Shown in pieces: positions 36,231 through 44,760 of a stretch of 64,000 nucleotides of DNA; position 1 is the first letter of the stretch; each line of letters opens with the position of its first letter. The DNA is from Armatimonas rosea (GTDB lineage Bacteria > Armatimonadota > Armatimonadia > Armatimonadales > Armatimonadaceae), in contig NZ_JACHGW010000002.1 in the NCBI RefSeq assembly GCF_014202505.1, forward strand, positions 434,001 through 498,000. Reading direction: 5' to 3'. Both the position numbers and the translations under genes were made by a program. A model generated the notes under the pieces. The model worked only from the letters and a program-made list of their open reading frames with translations. It had not been told where the DNA came from and did not search any database.

Positions 36231-37526
36231 ATGTCACAGACGATTCCACAACCCGAGCCGACTCCCGGCGATACGTCCTGGTTTACCCACGACCGCTTTG
36301 GTATGTTTATCCACTGGGGCCTCTACGCCCTGGGCGCGCGCCACGAGTGGCTCAAGAACCAGGAGCAGCTCACCGACGAGCGCTACGAGCGGTACTTTAA
36401 GTTCTTCGACCCCGATCTCTACGACCCCGAGGTTTGGGCGAGCGCCGCCGAGAACGCGGGGATGAAGTACTTTGTCATCACCACCAAGCACCACGAGGGG
36501 TTCTGTCTCTGGGACTCGAAGCTGACCGACTACAAGGCCACCAACACGCCCTACGGCAAAGATCTCTTGCGCCCGATGGTCGATGCCTTCCGGGGCCACG
36601 GCCTCAAGACGGGCTTCTACCACTCGCTGATCGACTGGCACCACCCGGACTTCGTGGTCGATCATATCCACCCGATGCGCAACTCCCCGGATAAAGACAA
36701 GCTCAACGAGGGCCGCGACCAGAGCCGCTACGCCAAGTACCTGCACGGCCAGGTGCGCGAGATTCTCTCCGAGTTTGGAAAAATCGACATCCTCTGGTGC
36801 GACTTCTCCTACCCGCCTGCCAAGGGCCGCGCGGACTGGGACAGCGAGAACCTCTACAAGCTCATCCGCGAGCTCCAGCCCGGCATCATCCTCAACGACC
36901 GCCTCGACCTCGACGCTGGCTGGGATATCAAGACCCCCGAGCAGTTCCAGCCGCGCCAGTGGGTGCAGTTCCAGGGCAAGCCGGTCACCTGGGAGGCCTG
37001 CCAGACCTTCTCCGGCTCCTGGGGCTACCACCGGGACGAGTCCAGCTGGAAGTCGCTGGAGATGCTGGTGCAGATGCTGATCGACACGGTGAGCAAGGGC
37101 GGCAACCTCCTGCTCAATGTCGGCCCCACCGGGCGCGGCGAGTTCGATGCCCGCGCGCTGGACCGTCTCCAGGGCATGGGCGAGTGGATGAAGCGCCACT
37201 CCCGCTCGATCTACGGCTGCACCCAAGCCCCCGCCGAGCTGGGCGACGCCCCCCGCGACTGCCGCTACACCTACAACCCGACTACCAACCGGCTCTATGT
37301 CCATGTCCTCGCCTGGCCCTTCGGACAGCTCTACCTCGATGGCCTCGACCCCGCCCGGGTGGAGTACGCCCAGCTCCTCAACGATGCGTCGGAGGTGCTC
37401 ATGAAAGATATCGAGCCCTGGCAGCACGACTTCTCGGGCGACAACAAGCGCGCCTCGCTGGCCCTGCGCCTCCCGATCCAGAAGCCCAATGTGGCGGTCC
37501 CGGTAATTGAGATTTTTCTAAAATAA
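36231..37526 (+). CDS. Alpha-L-fucosidase (GH29)
   Basis: A 431-residue GH29 enzyme. Diagnostic blocks: WFTHDRFGMFIHWGLYALGARHEW, KYFVITTKHHEGFCLWDS, LKTGFYHSLIDWHHPDF, and the nucleophile region KIDILWCDFSYP (Asp after Cys), then GGNLLLNVGPTGRGEFD. It hydrolyses alpha-fucosyl residues from glycans. No signal peptide is visible, so it probably acts in the cytoplasm on imported oligosaccharides. AAGGAG (36224-36229) precedes the ATG. It is divergent from the LacI-led operon and likely part of the same sugar regulon. Confidence 0.95.
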   Translation: MSQTIPQPEPTPGDTSWFTHDRFGMFIHWGLYALGARHEWLKNQEQLTDERYERYFKFFDPDLYDPEVWASAAENAGMKYFVITTKHHEGFCLWDSKLTDYKATNTPYGKDLLRPMVDAFRGHGLKTGFYHSLIDWHHPDFVVDHIHPMRNSPDKDKLNEGRDQSRYAKYLHGQVREILSEFGKIDILWCDFSYPPAKGRADWDSENLYKLIRELQPGIILNDRLDLDAGWDIKTPEQFQPRQWVQFQGKPVTWEACQTFSGSWGYHRDESSWKSLEMLVQMLIDTVSKGGNLLLNVGPTGRGEFDARALDRLQGMGEWMKRHSRSIYGCTQAPAELGDAPRDCRYTYNPTTNRLYVHVLAWPFGQLYLDGLDPARVEYAQLLNDASEVLMKDIEPWQHDFSGDNKRASLALRLPIQKPNVAVPVIEIFLK

Positions 37527-37584
37527 CCCGATGATTTGGGAACGAACGACTTTTAATTCACGTTTCTGAATACGGAGGTTGTTG

Positions 37585-38373
37585 ATGAAACGTCGTTTAT
37601 TTGTCTTTGGGTTTGCTGCCTCGGTCCTTATGCTCGCGGGCTGTGGGGGTGGAGGAAGTGTCTCGTCTACGCCGGCGGGGACACGTGTCACCAAGCAGGA
37701 GATTCTGACCGCGGTCGAGCAAGGGTTCGCGTCGAAGCAGCAGGGGCAGAGCGGTGTCGCGGGTGCCTCCGGTGCCTCTCGCGCAACCCGCGCCGAGAGC
37801 CTCGCGGTCTACAATGAGTTCTACGAGCTCTGGGTTCTCCCCGTGGACGGTGGCGAGGACTTCTTCGCCGATGCCGCGCTGACCCAGCCGGCGGGGAAGA
37901 TGCGCTACTTCTACACTCCCGGCGAGCAGGGGCAGTTCTCGAAGGGCTCGACGGTCGAGATCACGGCGGGGCCACAGAAGGGCTACAACGCCACCTACAG
38001 CGTGATCCTCGATAGCACCGGCCTGCGCTACGACTTCCAGGGAACCAGCCCGGAGTTTGGCCCTTTTAGCACGGTGGGCTCCAGTATCAACGGGGTGACC
38101 ATTGTCAAGAATGGCTTCCGCGACCCCCAGGGCAACATGCGCTACTACGATATCGAGTACGGCACCGATAGCACGACCAAGGTGCGCTACAACAACGACA
38201 AGCTCTTCAATATCGAGCTGAGCTACACCGCAGAGGGCACCGGCACCGGAACCGTCACCGGCTCGTCGGAGCTGCTTCCTGCCACGGTCATCTGGGATCG
38301 GGATGGCACTGGAACCATCACGTTTAAGGATGGCTCCACCCAGAGCTTCACCGACTTCCGCTTCGATATCTAG
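37585..38373 (+). CDS. Hypothetical lipoprotein
   Basis: A 262-residue lipoprotein from ATG 37585, which has GGAGG (37574-37578) six bases upstream; TTG codons just before are unlikely starts. The signal RRLFVFGFAASVLMLAGC carries a lipobox LAGC followed by a Gly run. The mature part is beta-rich with repeated acidic turns (YNEFYELWVLPVDGGEDFF, ATVIWDRDGTGTITFKDGSTQSFTDF). No known domain. The downstream esterase promoter begins four bases after its stop. Confidence 0.8.
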   Translation: MKRRLFVFGFAASVLMLAGCGGGGSVSSTPAGTRVTKQEILTAVEQGFASKQQGQSGVAGASGASRATRAESLAVYNEFYELWVLPVDGGEDFFADAALTQPAGKMRYFYTPGEQGQFSKGSTVEITAGPQKGYNATYSVILDSTGLRYDFQGTSPEFGPFSTVGSSINGVTIVKNGFRDPQGNMRYYDIEYGTDSTTKVRYNNDKLFNIELSYTAEGTGTGTVTGSSELLPATVIWDRDGTGTITFKDGSTQSFTDFRFDI

Positions 38374-38376
38374 CGG

Positions 38377-38382
38377 TACAAT
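38377..38382 (+). promoter_or_regulatory. -10-like element for the esterase gene
   Basis: TACAAT ends six bases before ATG 38389 and starts four bases after the lipoprotein stop; predicts a leaderless mRNA. Confidence 0.55.
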
Positions 38383-38388
38383 GGCGGC

Positions 38389-39240
38389 ATGATCTTTCAG
38401 GATGTTGTCATTCAGCGCGAGGTCGCGTTTCTTACTCCCGACCGGAAAGAGAAGCTCGACCTCTACCTCCCGCCCGGGCGCACACCGGGGACACGCTCGC
38501 CGGGCATCGTGATTATCCACGGGGGCGGCTGGACGGGCGGGAGCAAGTCCGCGGGGCGAGAGCTCAATATCGGCACCACTCTCGCCAAGGCGGGCTATGT
38601 CTGTGTCAGTATCGACTACCGCCTGGATGCCAATGGGCGCTGGCCAACCAATGTCTGGGACTGTAAGAACGCGGTGCGCTACCTAAGAGTCAACGCCGAG
38701 AAGCTGGGGATCGATGCCGCTCATATCGGGGTGATTGGTGGCTCCGCCGGCGGGCATCTGGCGCTCATGCTGGGAGTCACCGACGGTGTCAAAGAGCTGG
38801 AGCCGCCCACCCCCTACCCCGGAGTCTCCAGCCGAGTGCAGGCCGTGGTCGATCTCTACGGGGTCTCGGATATTCGGAGCCGCAAGCAGATCTCGCCGGA
38901 TGGGACGCCGCTAGAGAAACGTGTGCCGTCGGATGCTGTCTTTGGCGACAAGCCCACGCTCTCGGAGGCCGACCGCGCCCTCGCCTCGCCGATCACGCAC
39001 CTCAAGAAGGGCATTCCCCCGATCCTCATCCTCCACGGCGACCGCGACACCACGGTGGATATCGATCAATCCCGTGACCTCGACAAGCGCCTCACCGAGC
39101 TCAAGCTAGAGCACCAGCTGATCGTTGTCCCCGGCGCAGGCCATACCTTTGACCTCCAGACCTGGAATAAAAAGCCCCTCGCGATGGACCTCCGCCCAAT
39201 TGTCACGGGTTTCTTCGACAAACACCTCAAGACCAAGTAG
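38389..39240 (+). CDS. Alpha/beta-hydrolase esterase (BD-FAE/HSL-like)
   Basis: A 283-residue serine hydrolase. The oxyanion motif is VIIHGGGWTGGS, the nucleophile elbow VIGGSAGGHLAL, the acid LILHGDRDTTVDIDQS, and the base His is in VPGAGHTFDL. These match bifunctional feruloyl/acetyl-xylan esterase-like proteins that deacylate plant polysaccharides. No signal peptide is seen. Neighbouring fucosidase and sialidase genes suggest a role in glycan degradation. The G of its TAG stop is the first base of hairpin element C. Confidence 0.9.
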   Translation: MIFQDVVIQREVAFLTPDRKEKLDLYLPPGRTPGTRSPGIVIIHGGGWTGGSKSAGRELNIGTTLAKAGYVCVSIDYRLDANGRWPTNVWDCKNAVRYLRVNAEKLGIDAAHIGVIGGSAGGHLALMLGVTDGVKELEPPTPYPGVSSRVQAVVDLYGVSDIRSRKQISPDGTPLEKRVPSDAVFGDKPTLSEADRALASPITHLKKGIPPILILHGDRDTTVDIDQSRDLDKRLTELKLEHQLIVVPGAGHTFDLQTWNKKPLAMDLRPIVTGFFDKHLKTK

Positions 39241-39373
39241 CCGCCCAATCGAATTGGGCGGCTGCAATAGCCTGCGGCTACGAAGCCCGTACCGGGCTAC
39301 CGAATTCGAGCCCGGCACGGGCTTTGCGGCGGAGAGACGACGCCATTGCAGCCGCCGATTTCCAATCGGCGGC
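39240..39373. repeat. Intergenic hairpin element, copy C, filling a convergent gap exactly
   Basis: Left hairpin arms 39240-39249/39253-39262 (10 bp, loop CGA); central hairpin GCCCGT 39285-39290/39317-39322 and CCGGGCT 39292-39298/39309-39315 around ACCGAATTCG; right hairpin GCCGCCGA 39351-39358/39366-39373 around TTTCCAA. Both ends are inverted copies extended by GGCTGCAAT. The element starts on the last base of the esterase stop and ends on the first base of the dioxygenase stop. Its order and loops match copy A, with different stems. It may serve as a bidirectional terminator without T-runs. Confidence 0.8.
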
Positions 39374-40005
39374 TACTCCGGCGTGATGCCCAGCACGATA
39401 TCAAAGCCCGCGGTAAGCTCGCCGATCTTGGAGCCCTTGAGCGGCTTAAACGTCGACTCGACCAGCTTGCGCTGCGCTACGGGGATGCCCTTGAAGACAC
39501 CGTCGGTGGCGTTCTGTGCCTCGCCCGCGATGTAGCACTGGGTGATGAGCTCTTTCTTGCCCTTGAGCTTGACCGCGACATGGATGTGCGGAGCGCGGCC
39601 GGGGTAGGGGACGGGCTTGATCGTGCGGAAGAGGTATCCGCCCGTGGAGCCCGTGACAAAGCGCCCAAAGCCCTGGAAGTTCTTGTCTTGCTTGTCTTTC
39701 TTGGGCTCGCTGTCCTTGCTGTGGATATAGACCCCGTTGTTGTCGCACTGCCAGATCTCGACCGTGGCGTTGCGCACCGGGTTACCGCGACTATCCAGAA
39801 TGCGCCCCGAGAGGTAGGTCACGACTCCGACCGCGGGGGTGAGGGCATCGTTGACCTGTAAGAGATCGTTGTCGGTGTCCAGCGGGAGCTTGTCGGGGTA
39901 GAACGGCCCCTCGGTCTGCTTGGGCGTGCGCGCAAGCTCGTCGGCGAACGCGCCCGGGGTGGTGAGGAGCAGGCTCCCTAGCGTGAGAAAACTTCGTCGT
40001 TGCAT
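39373..40005 (-). CDS. Exported intradiol ring-cleavage dioxygenase-like protein
   Basis: A 210-residue protein from ATG 40005. The N-terminus MQRRSFLTLGSLLLTTPGAFA is a Tat-type signal (RRSFL). The dioxygenase core shows QTEGPFYPDKLPLDTDND, ATVEIWQCDNNGVYIHS (first Tyr ligand) and GRAPHIHVAVKLKG (His ligands), with a later ITQCYIAGEA. Intradiol enzymes use Fe(III) to cleave catechols; exported versions such as those in other soil bacteria may attack lignin- or humic-derived aromatics. The second Tyr ligand is probably in GRFVTGSTGGYLFRTIKP. Confidence 0.88.
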   Translation of the reverse strand: MQRRSFLTLGSLLLTTPGAFADELARTPKQTEGPFYPDKLPLDTDNDLLQVNDALTPAVGVVTYLSGRILDSRGNPVRNATVEIWQCDNNGVYIHSKDSEPKKDKQDKNFQGFGRFVTGSTGGYLFRTIKPVPYPGRAPHIHVAVKLKGKKELITQCYIAGEAQNATDGVFKGIPVAQRKLVESTFKPLKGSKIGELTAGFDIVLGITPE

Positions 40006-40042
40006 CGTAGGAAAAGCGTACCATAAAGCCGAATCTGTGGCC

Positions 40043-41101
40043 ATGCAAGTTTCACGTGGCTACTCGATTCCTCTGGTCGATCTCAGTGACGATAAAAAGC
40101 GCCAGTTTTTAGTGGACCGGGAGCCGGGGCAGTATCTAGGGCACCCCACAACAGTGCTCCTCGACGATAAAAAAACGATTCTTTGTGTCTATCCCAAGGG
40201 TCATGGCAAGGGGCCGATTGTCTATAAAAAGAGCCTCGATGGCGGCAAGACCTGGAGCGAGCGCCTCCCGACCCCACCCAACTGGGTGACGAGCCAGGAG
40301 TGCCCGACACTCTTTCGGACTACAGATAAGACTGGAAAGAAGCGCGTCCTGCTGATCTGCGGGCTCTACCCGATTCGCCAGGCGATCTCCGAGGATGAAG
40401 GCGCGACCTGGAGCGAGCTGGCACCGATCGGGGACTACGGTGGGATTGTCCCGATGGGCTCGATGGTGCGGCTGGCCAACGGCGACTACCTCGCCTTCTT
40501 CCACGATGACGGCCGCTTCTACGCCAACTCAGGAAAAGCGACCGGCAAGTTCACTGTCTACTCCGTGCGCTCCGCCGATGGGGGTGTCACCTGGAGCAAC
40601 CCCACCGTGATCGCGCACCTGCCCGATGCACACTTGTGTGAGCCGGGGACACTGCGCTCGCCCGATGGCAAACAAATCGCGGTGCTACTGCGCGAGAACT
40701 CCCGCAAGCACAACTCCTACGTGATCTTCTCCAACGACGAAGGCGTCACCTGGACCAAGCCGCGCGAGCTTCCGGGCGCACTCACGGGCGACCGGCACAC
40801 GGGGGTCTATGCGCCCGATGGGCGGCTCTTTATCTCGTTTCGCGACATGTGCCACGAGTCTCCCACCAAAGGCGACTGGGTGGCCTGGGTGGGCACCTAC
40901 GACGATATCGTCCACGGCCGGGAGGGGCAGTGCCGGGTGCGCCTGATGCACAACACCAATGGCTCGGACTGCGCCTACCCCGGTGTTCTCTGCCTCAAGG
41001 AGGGGACGATTGTTACGACCACCTACGGCCACTGGGCCCAGGGCGAGCCGCCCTACATCATGACGGTCCGCCTGAAGCTCACCGAGCTACTTGCCCGCTA
41101 G
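40043..41101 (+). CDS. Sialidase/BNR-repeat glycosidase-like protein
   Basis: A 352-residue six-bladed beta-propeller. Asp-box repeats are clear: SLDGGKTWS, SEDEGATWS, SADGGVTWS and SNDEGVTWT. An Arg in the early GHPTTV/ICGLYPIRQAIS segment and a Glu in HLCEPGTLRSPDG could serve the active site, but the triarginyl cluster of true sialidases is not certain. No signal peptide is seen. It may be an exo-sialidase or another BNR-type hydrolase for glycan side chains. It overlaps the convergent glycosyltransferase gene by 15 bases. Confidence 0.82.
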   Translation: MQVSRGYSIPLVDLSDDKKRQFLVDREPGQYLGHPTTVLLDDKKTILCVYPKGHGKGPIVYKKSLDGGKTWSERLPTPPNWVTSQECPTLFRTTDKTGKKRVLLICGLYPIRQAISEDEGATWSELAPIGDYGGIVPMGSMVRLANGDYLAFFHDDGRFYANSGKATGKFTVYSVRSADGGVTWSNPTVIAHLPDAHLCEPGTLRSPDGKQIAVLLRENSRKHNSYVIFSNDEGVTWTKPRELPGALTGDRHTGVYAPDGRLFISFRDMCHESPTKGDWVAWVGTYDDIVHGREGQCRVRLMHNTNGSDCAYPGVLCLKEGTIVTTTYGHWAQGEPPYIMTVRLKLTELLAR

Positions 41102-42211
41102 CTCCTGGTAGAGGGTGTAGTAGGCGCTGGCGATCTTCTCCCAGGTGTACTGCGCCGAGTCCGCATGGGCCGCGCGGGACATCTGCTGGAGCCGCTCCGG
41201 GCTTGCAGTGAGCTCGCGCATCGCGGCGGAGAGGGCGGCGATATCCTCGGTGTCTTTGAGGCGAATCCCGGTCTTGGGGGTGACCACCTCCGCGCCGCCC
41301 GTGGTCTCGGCGGTGATGATGGGCAGCCCCGACGAGAGCGCCTCCACCAAGACAAGGGCGCAGGCTTCGTAGCGCGACGGAAAGACAAAGAAGTCGCAGG
41401 CGCGCATGATCGCGGCGATATCCCGGCGGAAGTCTAGGAAGTGCACGCGGCCGGCGACCCCAAGCTGCTCGGCGAGGGCGGGGAAGGGGCTCTCGGCCTT
41501 CTTGCCGACGACTGCCAGGTGGAGCCCCGGGGCATCGACCAGGGCCTTGAGCACGGAGTCCAGGTTCTTGCGACCCGTGCGAATATCGCCCGCAAAGAGC
41601 GCCAAGGGAACCCCGACCGGCAGGCCGAGCGCCCCGCGGTCCTCGGTGCCGGGGTGGAACTCGGTGGGCTCGGCACCATTGAGGATCACCCGCATCTTCG
41701 ACTCGGGGACCCCAAGCTCGTCATGCAGCTCACGGCGCACGGTATTGGACGCGGGCACGACAAAGCGCGCATTGCGGTACGATGTCCGCTCAATGGCCGA
41801 GTTGACCCGCGAGTAGGTGCTCTGGTAGAGGCCGTAGAAGCCCTTGTTGGTCCGCGACGGGTGCATGGCGTTCTTGAGCCAGGCGGTGTGGACAAACTGC
41901 GACGTGTTGAGCGTGTGCGGAACCGTTAGGCAGCCACCGTAGGCGTGGATGATATCGAAGTCCTTGCGGAGCCGGTTGACCAAGGGGTTTGCCTTGAGCA
42001 GAAACTCCGTGCCGTGCATCAGCCAGTTGCTCCGAATCTTGGGCTGGATCTTGATCCACTCCACCCCGTCCTGGAGCACTTCGTCGTCGACGCGGTCTGA
42101 GATCAGGGTGATCCTTGCGCCCTGCTGGCGGGCGTAGCGGACAATCTCCAGGTTCGCCCGGCCCTGACCATCTCCGCGGACGACATTATGAGTGACAACG
42201 GCTATTCGCAT
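41087..42211 (-). CDS. Family 4 glycosyltransferase
   Basis: A 374-residue GT4/GT-B enzyme from ATG 42211. The N-terminal domain begins MRIAVVTHNVVRGDGQGRANLEI; the C-terminal nucleotide-sugar domain shows VILNGAEPTEFHPG, LFAGDIRTGRKNLDSVLKAL and the E-x7-E motif SRYEACALVLVEALSSGLPIITAETTGGAEVV. It probably adds hexoses to a cell-surface glycan. The start is favoured by a perfect TATAAT seven bases upstream. The neighbour homoserine kinase ends 30 bases away and is a separate unit. Confidence 0.92.
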   Translation of the reverse strand: MRIAVVTHNVVRGDGQGRANLEIVRYARQQGARITLISDRVDDEVLQDGVEWIKIQPKIRSNWLMHGTEFLLKANPLVNRLRKDFDIIHAYGGCLTVPHTLNTSQFVHTAWLKNAMHPSRTNKGFYGLYQSTYSRVNSAIERTSYRNARFVVPASNTVRRELHDELGVPESKMRVILNGAEPTEFHPGTEDRGALGLPVGVPLALFAGDIRTGRKNLDSVLKALVDAPGLHLAVVGKKAESPFPALAEQLGVAGRVHFLDFRRDIAAIMRACDFFVFPSRYEACALVLVEALSSGLPIITAETTGGAEVVTPKTGIRLKDTEDIAALSAAMRELTASPERLQQMSRAAHADSAQYTWEKIASAYYTLYQELAGK

Positions 42212-42218
42212 CGCGGCC

Positions 42219-42224
42219 ATTATA
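42219..42224 (-). promoter_or_regulatory. -10 element for the GT4 gene
   Basis: A perfect TATAAT on the minus strand ends seven bases before ATG 42211; predicts a leaderless mRNA. Confidence 0.6.
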
Positions 42225-42241
42225 CCCACATCACTTTCGGC

Positions 42242-43147
42242 TCAAGCACGGGCGATGACCACGGCACCGTCGGGGTCCAGCGCGAGGGGCATCCACTGGG
42301 CCAGGACCCCGGCCTCGCGGATCGCGCCGGCCATCGCCTCCCCGATCTGCTCCTCATGGGCCTCGGTGAGGGCAAGGAGGGCGCTCCCACTGCCCGAGAG
42401 CGCGGCCCCGTAGGCTCCCGCAGCGAGTGCGGCATCGAGTGCGGCACGGAAGCCGGGGATGAGCTTCTCGCGGTAGGGCTGGTGTAGGCGGTCGTCCATG
42501 CCCACTCGCAGGAGCTCCCAGCGCCGGGAGAGCAGCGCGGTCATCAGCACCGCCACCCGCCCGAGGTTGGCGACTGTCTCCGCCCGTGTCCAGGACTCCG
42601 GGAGGGCCGCGCGCGCCTGCTCGGTGGGCAGGATCAGCTCGGGGATGCAGACCACGGCCTTCAAGCCCTCTGGCGCGGGCACCGAGACCCGGGTGATGGT
42701 TCCATCGGGCTCGCGCACCGCGATCTGGAAGCCCCCAAAGAGTGCGGGAGCGACATTGTCGGGGTGCCCCTCGATCTCCAGGGCAAGGGCGAGGATCTCC
42801 TCCCGATCCAGCGGGTCCCCTAGGAGCGCATTACCACCCAAAAGCCCCCCGACAACGGCTGTCGAGCTACTGCCAAGGCCGCGCGAGAAGGGGATATTGG
42901 CCTCGGTCTGCACAAAGAGCCTGGGGCGGGTCTTCCCAAGCCGCTCGTAGAGCCGGTTGAGGGCAAGGTGCGCGAGGCTATCCTCGCCCAGCACCAGGGT
43001 GCGGGGCCGAAGCGGCGGGGCCTTTCCCTCCACCAAGACATCGAAGTGGAAGACATTGTGCAGGTCCAGGGCCAGCCCGATGGTATCAAAACCGGGGCCG
43101 ATATTGGCCGAGGTGGCGGGGACACGAACGGAGACGGAGTTACTCAA
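42242..43147 (-). CDS. thrB: Homoserine kinase
   Basis: A 301-residue GHMP kinase that phosphorylates homoserine on the way to threonine. The N-terminal VRVPATSANIGPGFDTIGLAL and the ATP loop IPFSRGLGSSSTAVVGGLLGGN (85-106) with the adenine-side EGHPDNVAPALFGG are the classical ThrB signatures; motif 3 is GAALSGSGSALLAL. Length is normal. It overlaps the preceding cyclase gene by eight bases, so it is the tail of the RapZ-YvcK-cyclase operon. Neither thrA nor thrC adjoins it. Confidence 0.95.
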   Translation of the reverse strand: MSNSVSVRVPATSANIGPGFDTIGLALDLHNVFHFDVLVEGKAPPLRPRTLVLGEDSLAHLALNRLYERLGKTRPRLFVQTEANIPFSRGLGSSSTAVVGGLLGGNALLGDPLDREEILALALEIEGHPDNVAPALFGGFQIAVREPDGTITRVSVPAPEGLKAVVCIPELILPTEQARAALPESWTRAETVANLGRVAVLMTALLSRRWELLRVGMDDRLHQPYREKLIPGFRAALDAALAAGAYGAALSGSGSALLALTEAHEEQIGEAMAGAIREAGVLAQWMPLALDPDGAVVIARA

Positions 43148-44759
43148 GGTGTTTTCTCAGGTAGTTTTCATAGAGTGGGCAGCGTAGGTGCGCCGTGGTC
43201 GCGCTCTCACCCACGAGGACCCCTGCGGCACGTAGGCGAAAGAACGCCTCCACCGACGGTGCCTTGCCTGCGAGGACCTGCCGAGTCGCCTCGCGGAGCA
43301 GGGGCTCCTGGCTCAAGGAAAAGAGTAGCCGCTCCAGGTGGTCGTCGAAGGTGTGGGTCGCCTCCAGGGTACCACCTGCCGCGAGCACTTCCAAGCCCCG
43401 CCGTGTCAGAAAGGGGTGGCCGGCGAGGAGGTCATAGACAGGCTGGCTCTGCGCGATCCCAAAGCGCGCGGCAAGCTCCGCGACCTCGTCGACGCTAAAG
43501 TCTGTCAGGAGCAAGCGCACCCCCACATTAAAGGGCGACTGGTTGGGATCGGTGATAAAGAGGTGCGCCTCGGTGGCGTAGGTGAGTGTCATGGTCAGGC
43601 GGCTCCATGGCCCCGCGGGGTCCAGGGTTCGGCGGTTGTGCCAGGAGCGCAGGAGCCCGAAGACCTCGCTCCCAAAGCTCAGCGGAAAGAGCCGGTCGGC
43701 CTCGTCCATGCCCCAGACCAGCGCTCGCTCGCTCGCGGCAAAGACCACGCGCCGCAGGTAGCGCTCCAGGTTCGCCGCCCCCGAGCGGCTCGCGCTCCAG
43801 TGGCTCTCGGGGGGAGTCTCCAGCTCCAGTTGCTCACAAAGCGCTTCTGCTAGGGCGCGGTAGAGGCTCTCCGCGGAGGTCAGCACCTCGCTCCCCAGGC
43901 TCTGGAAGTCCACGATCACCACCTGAGCGCCCCGCTCGCGCGCCGCCTGGAGCCCGCGTGCCAGGAGGCTGGTCTTGCCCACCTGGCGTGCGCCTTTGAG
44001 CAGCACGATCGCCTCTTGCCGCTCAAGAGCCGCATGGAATGCGCCGTCCACGGCGCGTGTGATGTAGTGCTCCGAGCGCAGCGGGACCGCTCCGCCTGGA
44101 GTCGAGGGGGGGGGCATCTCCCCGCTGGCCATCTCCCTGCCGCTGAGACGGCTTCCCTCTTCCCCTGATGGCTCGCAAGCTCGCCGGGAAGAGGGGAAGC
44201 GCTCTAAGGCGCGGGGAGATGGCCCGAAGCTGGCCAGATCTCTCCCCTGCACCTCCCAGACCCGCACCCGCTCGCCGTGCTTGGTGGCGCGCTCGCCCAC
44301 GAAGCGCAGGCGCTCTCGCCAGGTATCGTGGTCTTTTACCAGCGCCATGGCCGCCTCGCTGAGAAGCACCTGGCCGGTCGTGGCGAGGTCCATCACGCGC
44401 TTGGCGGTGTTGATGCCGCTCCCGGTGACACTCACCGCGCCGTTGATATCGCTCACCCGGGTCACCGGGCCGACATGGATTCCCAGGCGCAAGGGGAGCT
44501 GTGGGCGGTGCTGGAGCAGCTGGTCGGCGCACTCCAGCGGGGCCGTGGGGTAGCGCAGGAAGACCAGCGCGACTCCGTCGCCAGTGGCAATGGGAATCAG
44601 CTCGCCCGCCTGCTCCGCCCGCTGAAACGCCGCTGTCGCGCGCACGGCCTCCAGGAGCTCCGTGACACGAGCCGCTTGGGCCTCTTGGGAGAGGAGCGAG
44701 TAGCCGACCAGGTCCAGAAAGAGAACATGGCCGGTTTCCGACGGAGAGGGCAGGGACAT
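43140..44759 (-). CDS. Class III nucleotidyl cyclase domain fused to an AAA/STAND-type ATPase
   Basis: A 539-residue fusion. Residues 1-175 are a class III adenylate/guanylate cyclase domain: VLFLDLVGYSLLSQEAQ with a metal-binding Asp, LIPIATGDGVALVF with the second, and LGIHVGPVTRVSDINGAVSVTGSGINTAKRVMDLA. A linker (about 180-230) follows, encoded by a large palindrome. The ATPase part has Walker A LLKGARQVGKTSLL and Walker B ALVWGMDEADRLF, then a winged helix-like tail, as in AAA-like domains often joined to cyclases or DNA-binding modules. ATG 44759 lies one base after the yvcK stop. Second-messenger production is likely but not proven. Confidence 0.82.
   Translation of the reverse strand: MSLPSPSETGHVLFLDLVGYSLLSQEAQAARVTELLEAVRATAAFQRAEQAGELIPIATGDGVALVFLRYPTAPLECADQLLQHRPQLPLRLGIHVGPVTRVSDINGAVSVTGSGINTAKRVMDLATTGQVLLSEAAMALVKDHDTWRERLRFVGERATKHGERVRVWEVQGRDLASFGPSPRALERFPSSRRACEPSGEEGSRLSGREMASGEMPPPSTPGGAVPLRSEHYITRAVDGAFHAALERQEAIVLLKGARQVGKTSLLARGLQAARERGAQVVIVDFQSLGSEVLTSAESLYRALAEALCEQLELETPPESHWSASRSGAANLERYLRRVVFAASERALVWGMDEADRLFPLSFGSEVFGLLRSWHNRRTLDPAGPWSRLTMTLTYATEAHLFITDPNQSPFNVGVRLLLTDFSVDEVAELAARFGIAQSQPVYDLLAGHPFLTRRGLEVLAAGGTLEATHTFDDHLERLLFSLSQEPLLREATRQVLAGKAPSVEAFFRLRAAGVLVGESATTAHLRCPLYENYLRKHLE
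44127..44224. repeat. Palindromic element inside the cyclase-AAA coding sequence
   Basis: Outer arms GGCCATCTCCC (44127-44137) and their complement (44214-44224) and inner arms 44151-44165/44186-44200 (one unpaired base) form a near-100-bp palindrome encoding the domain linker in frame. The central loop GGCTCGCAAGCTCGCC resembles the hairpin at 8585-8616. It appears to be an insertion tolerated between two domains. Confidence 0.7.
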
Positions 44760-44760
44760 C

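Noticed and set aside
39240-39262. Ordinary rho-independent terminator after the esterase gene.
   Set aside because: The stem is strong but no T-run follows on either strand; it is part of the hairpin element.
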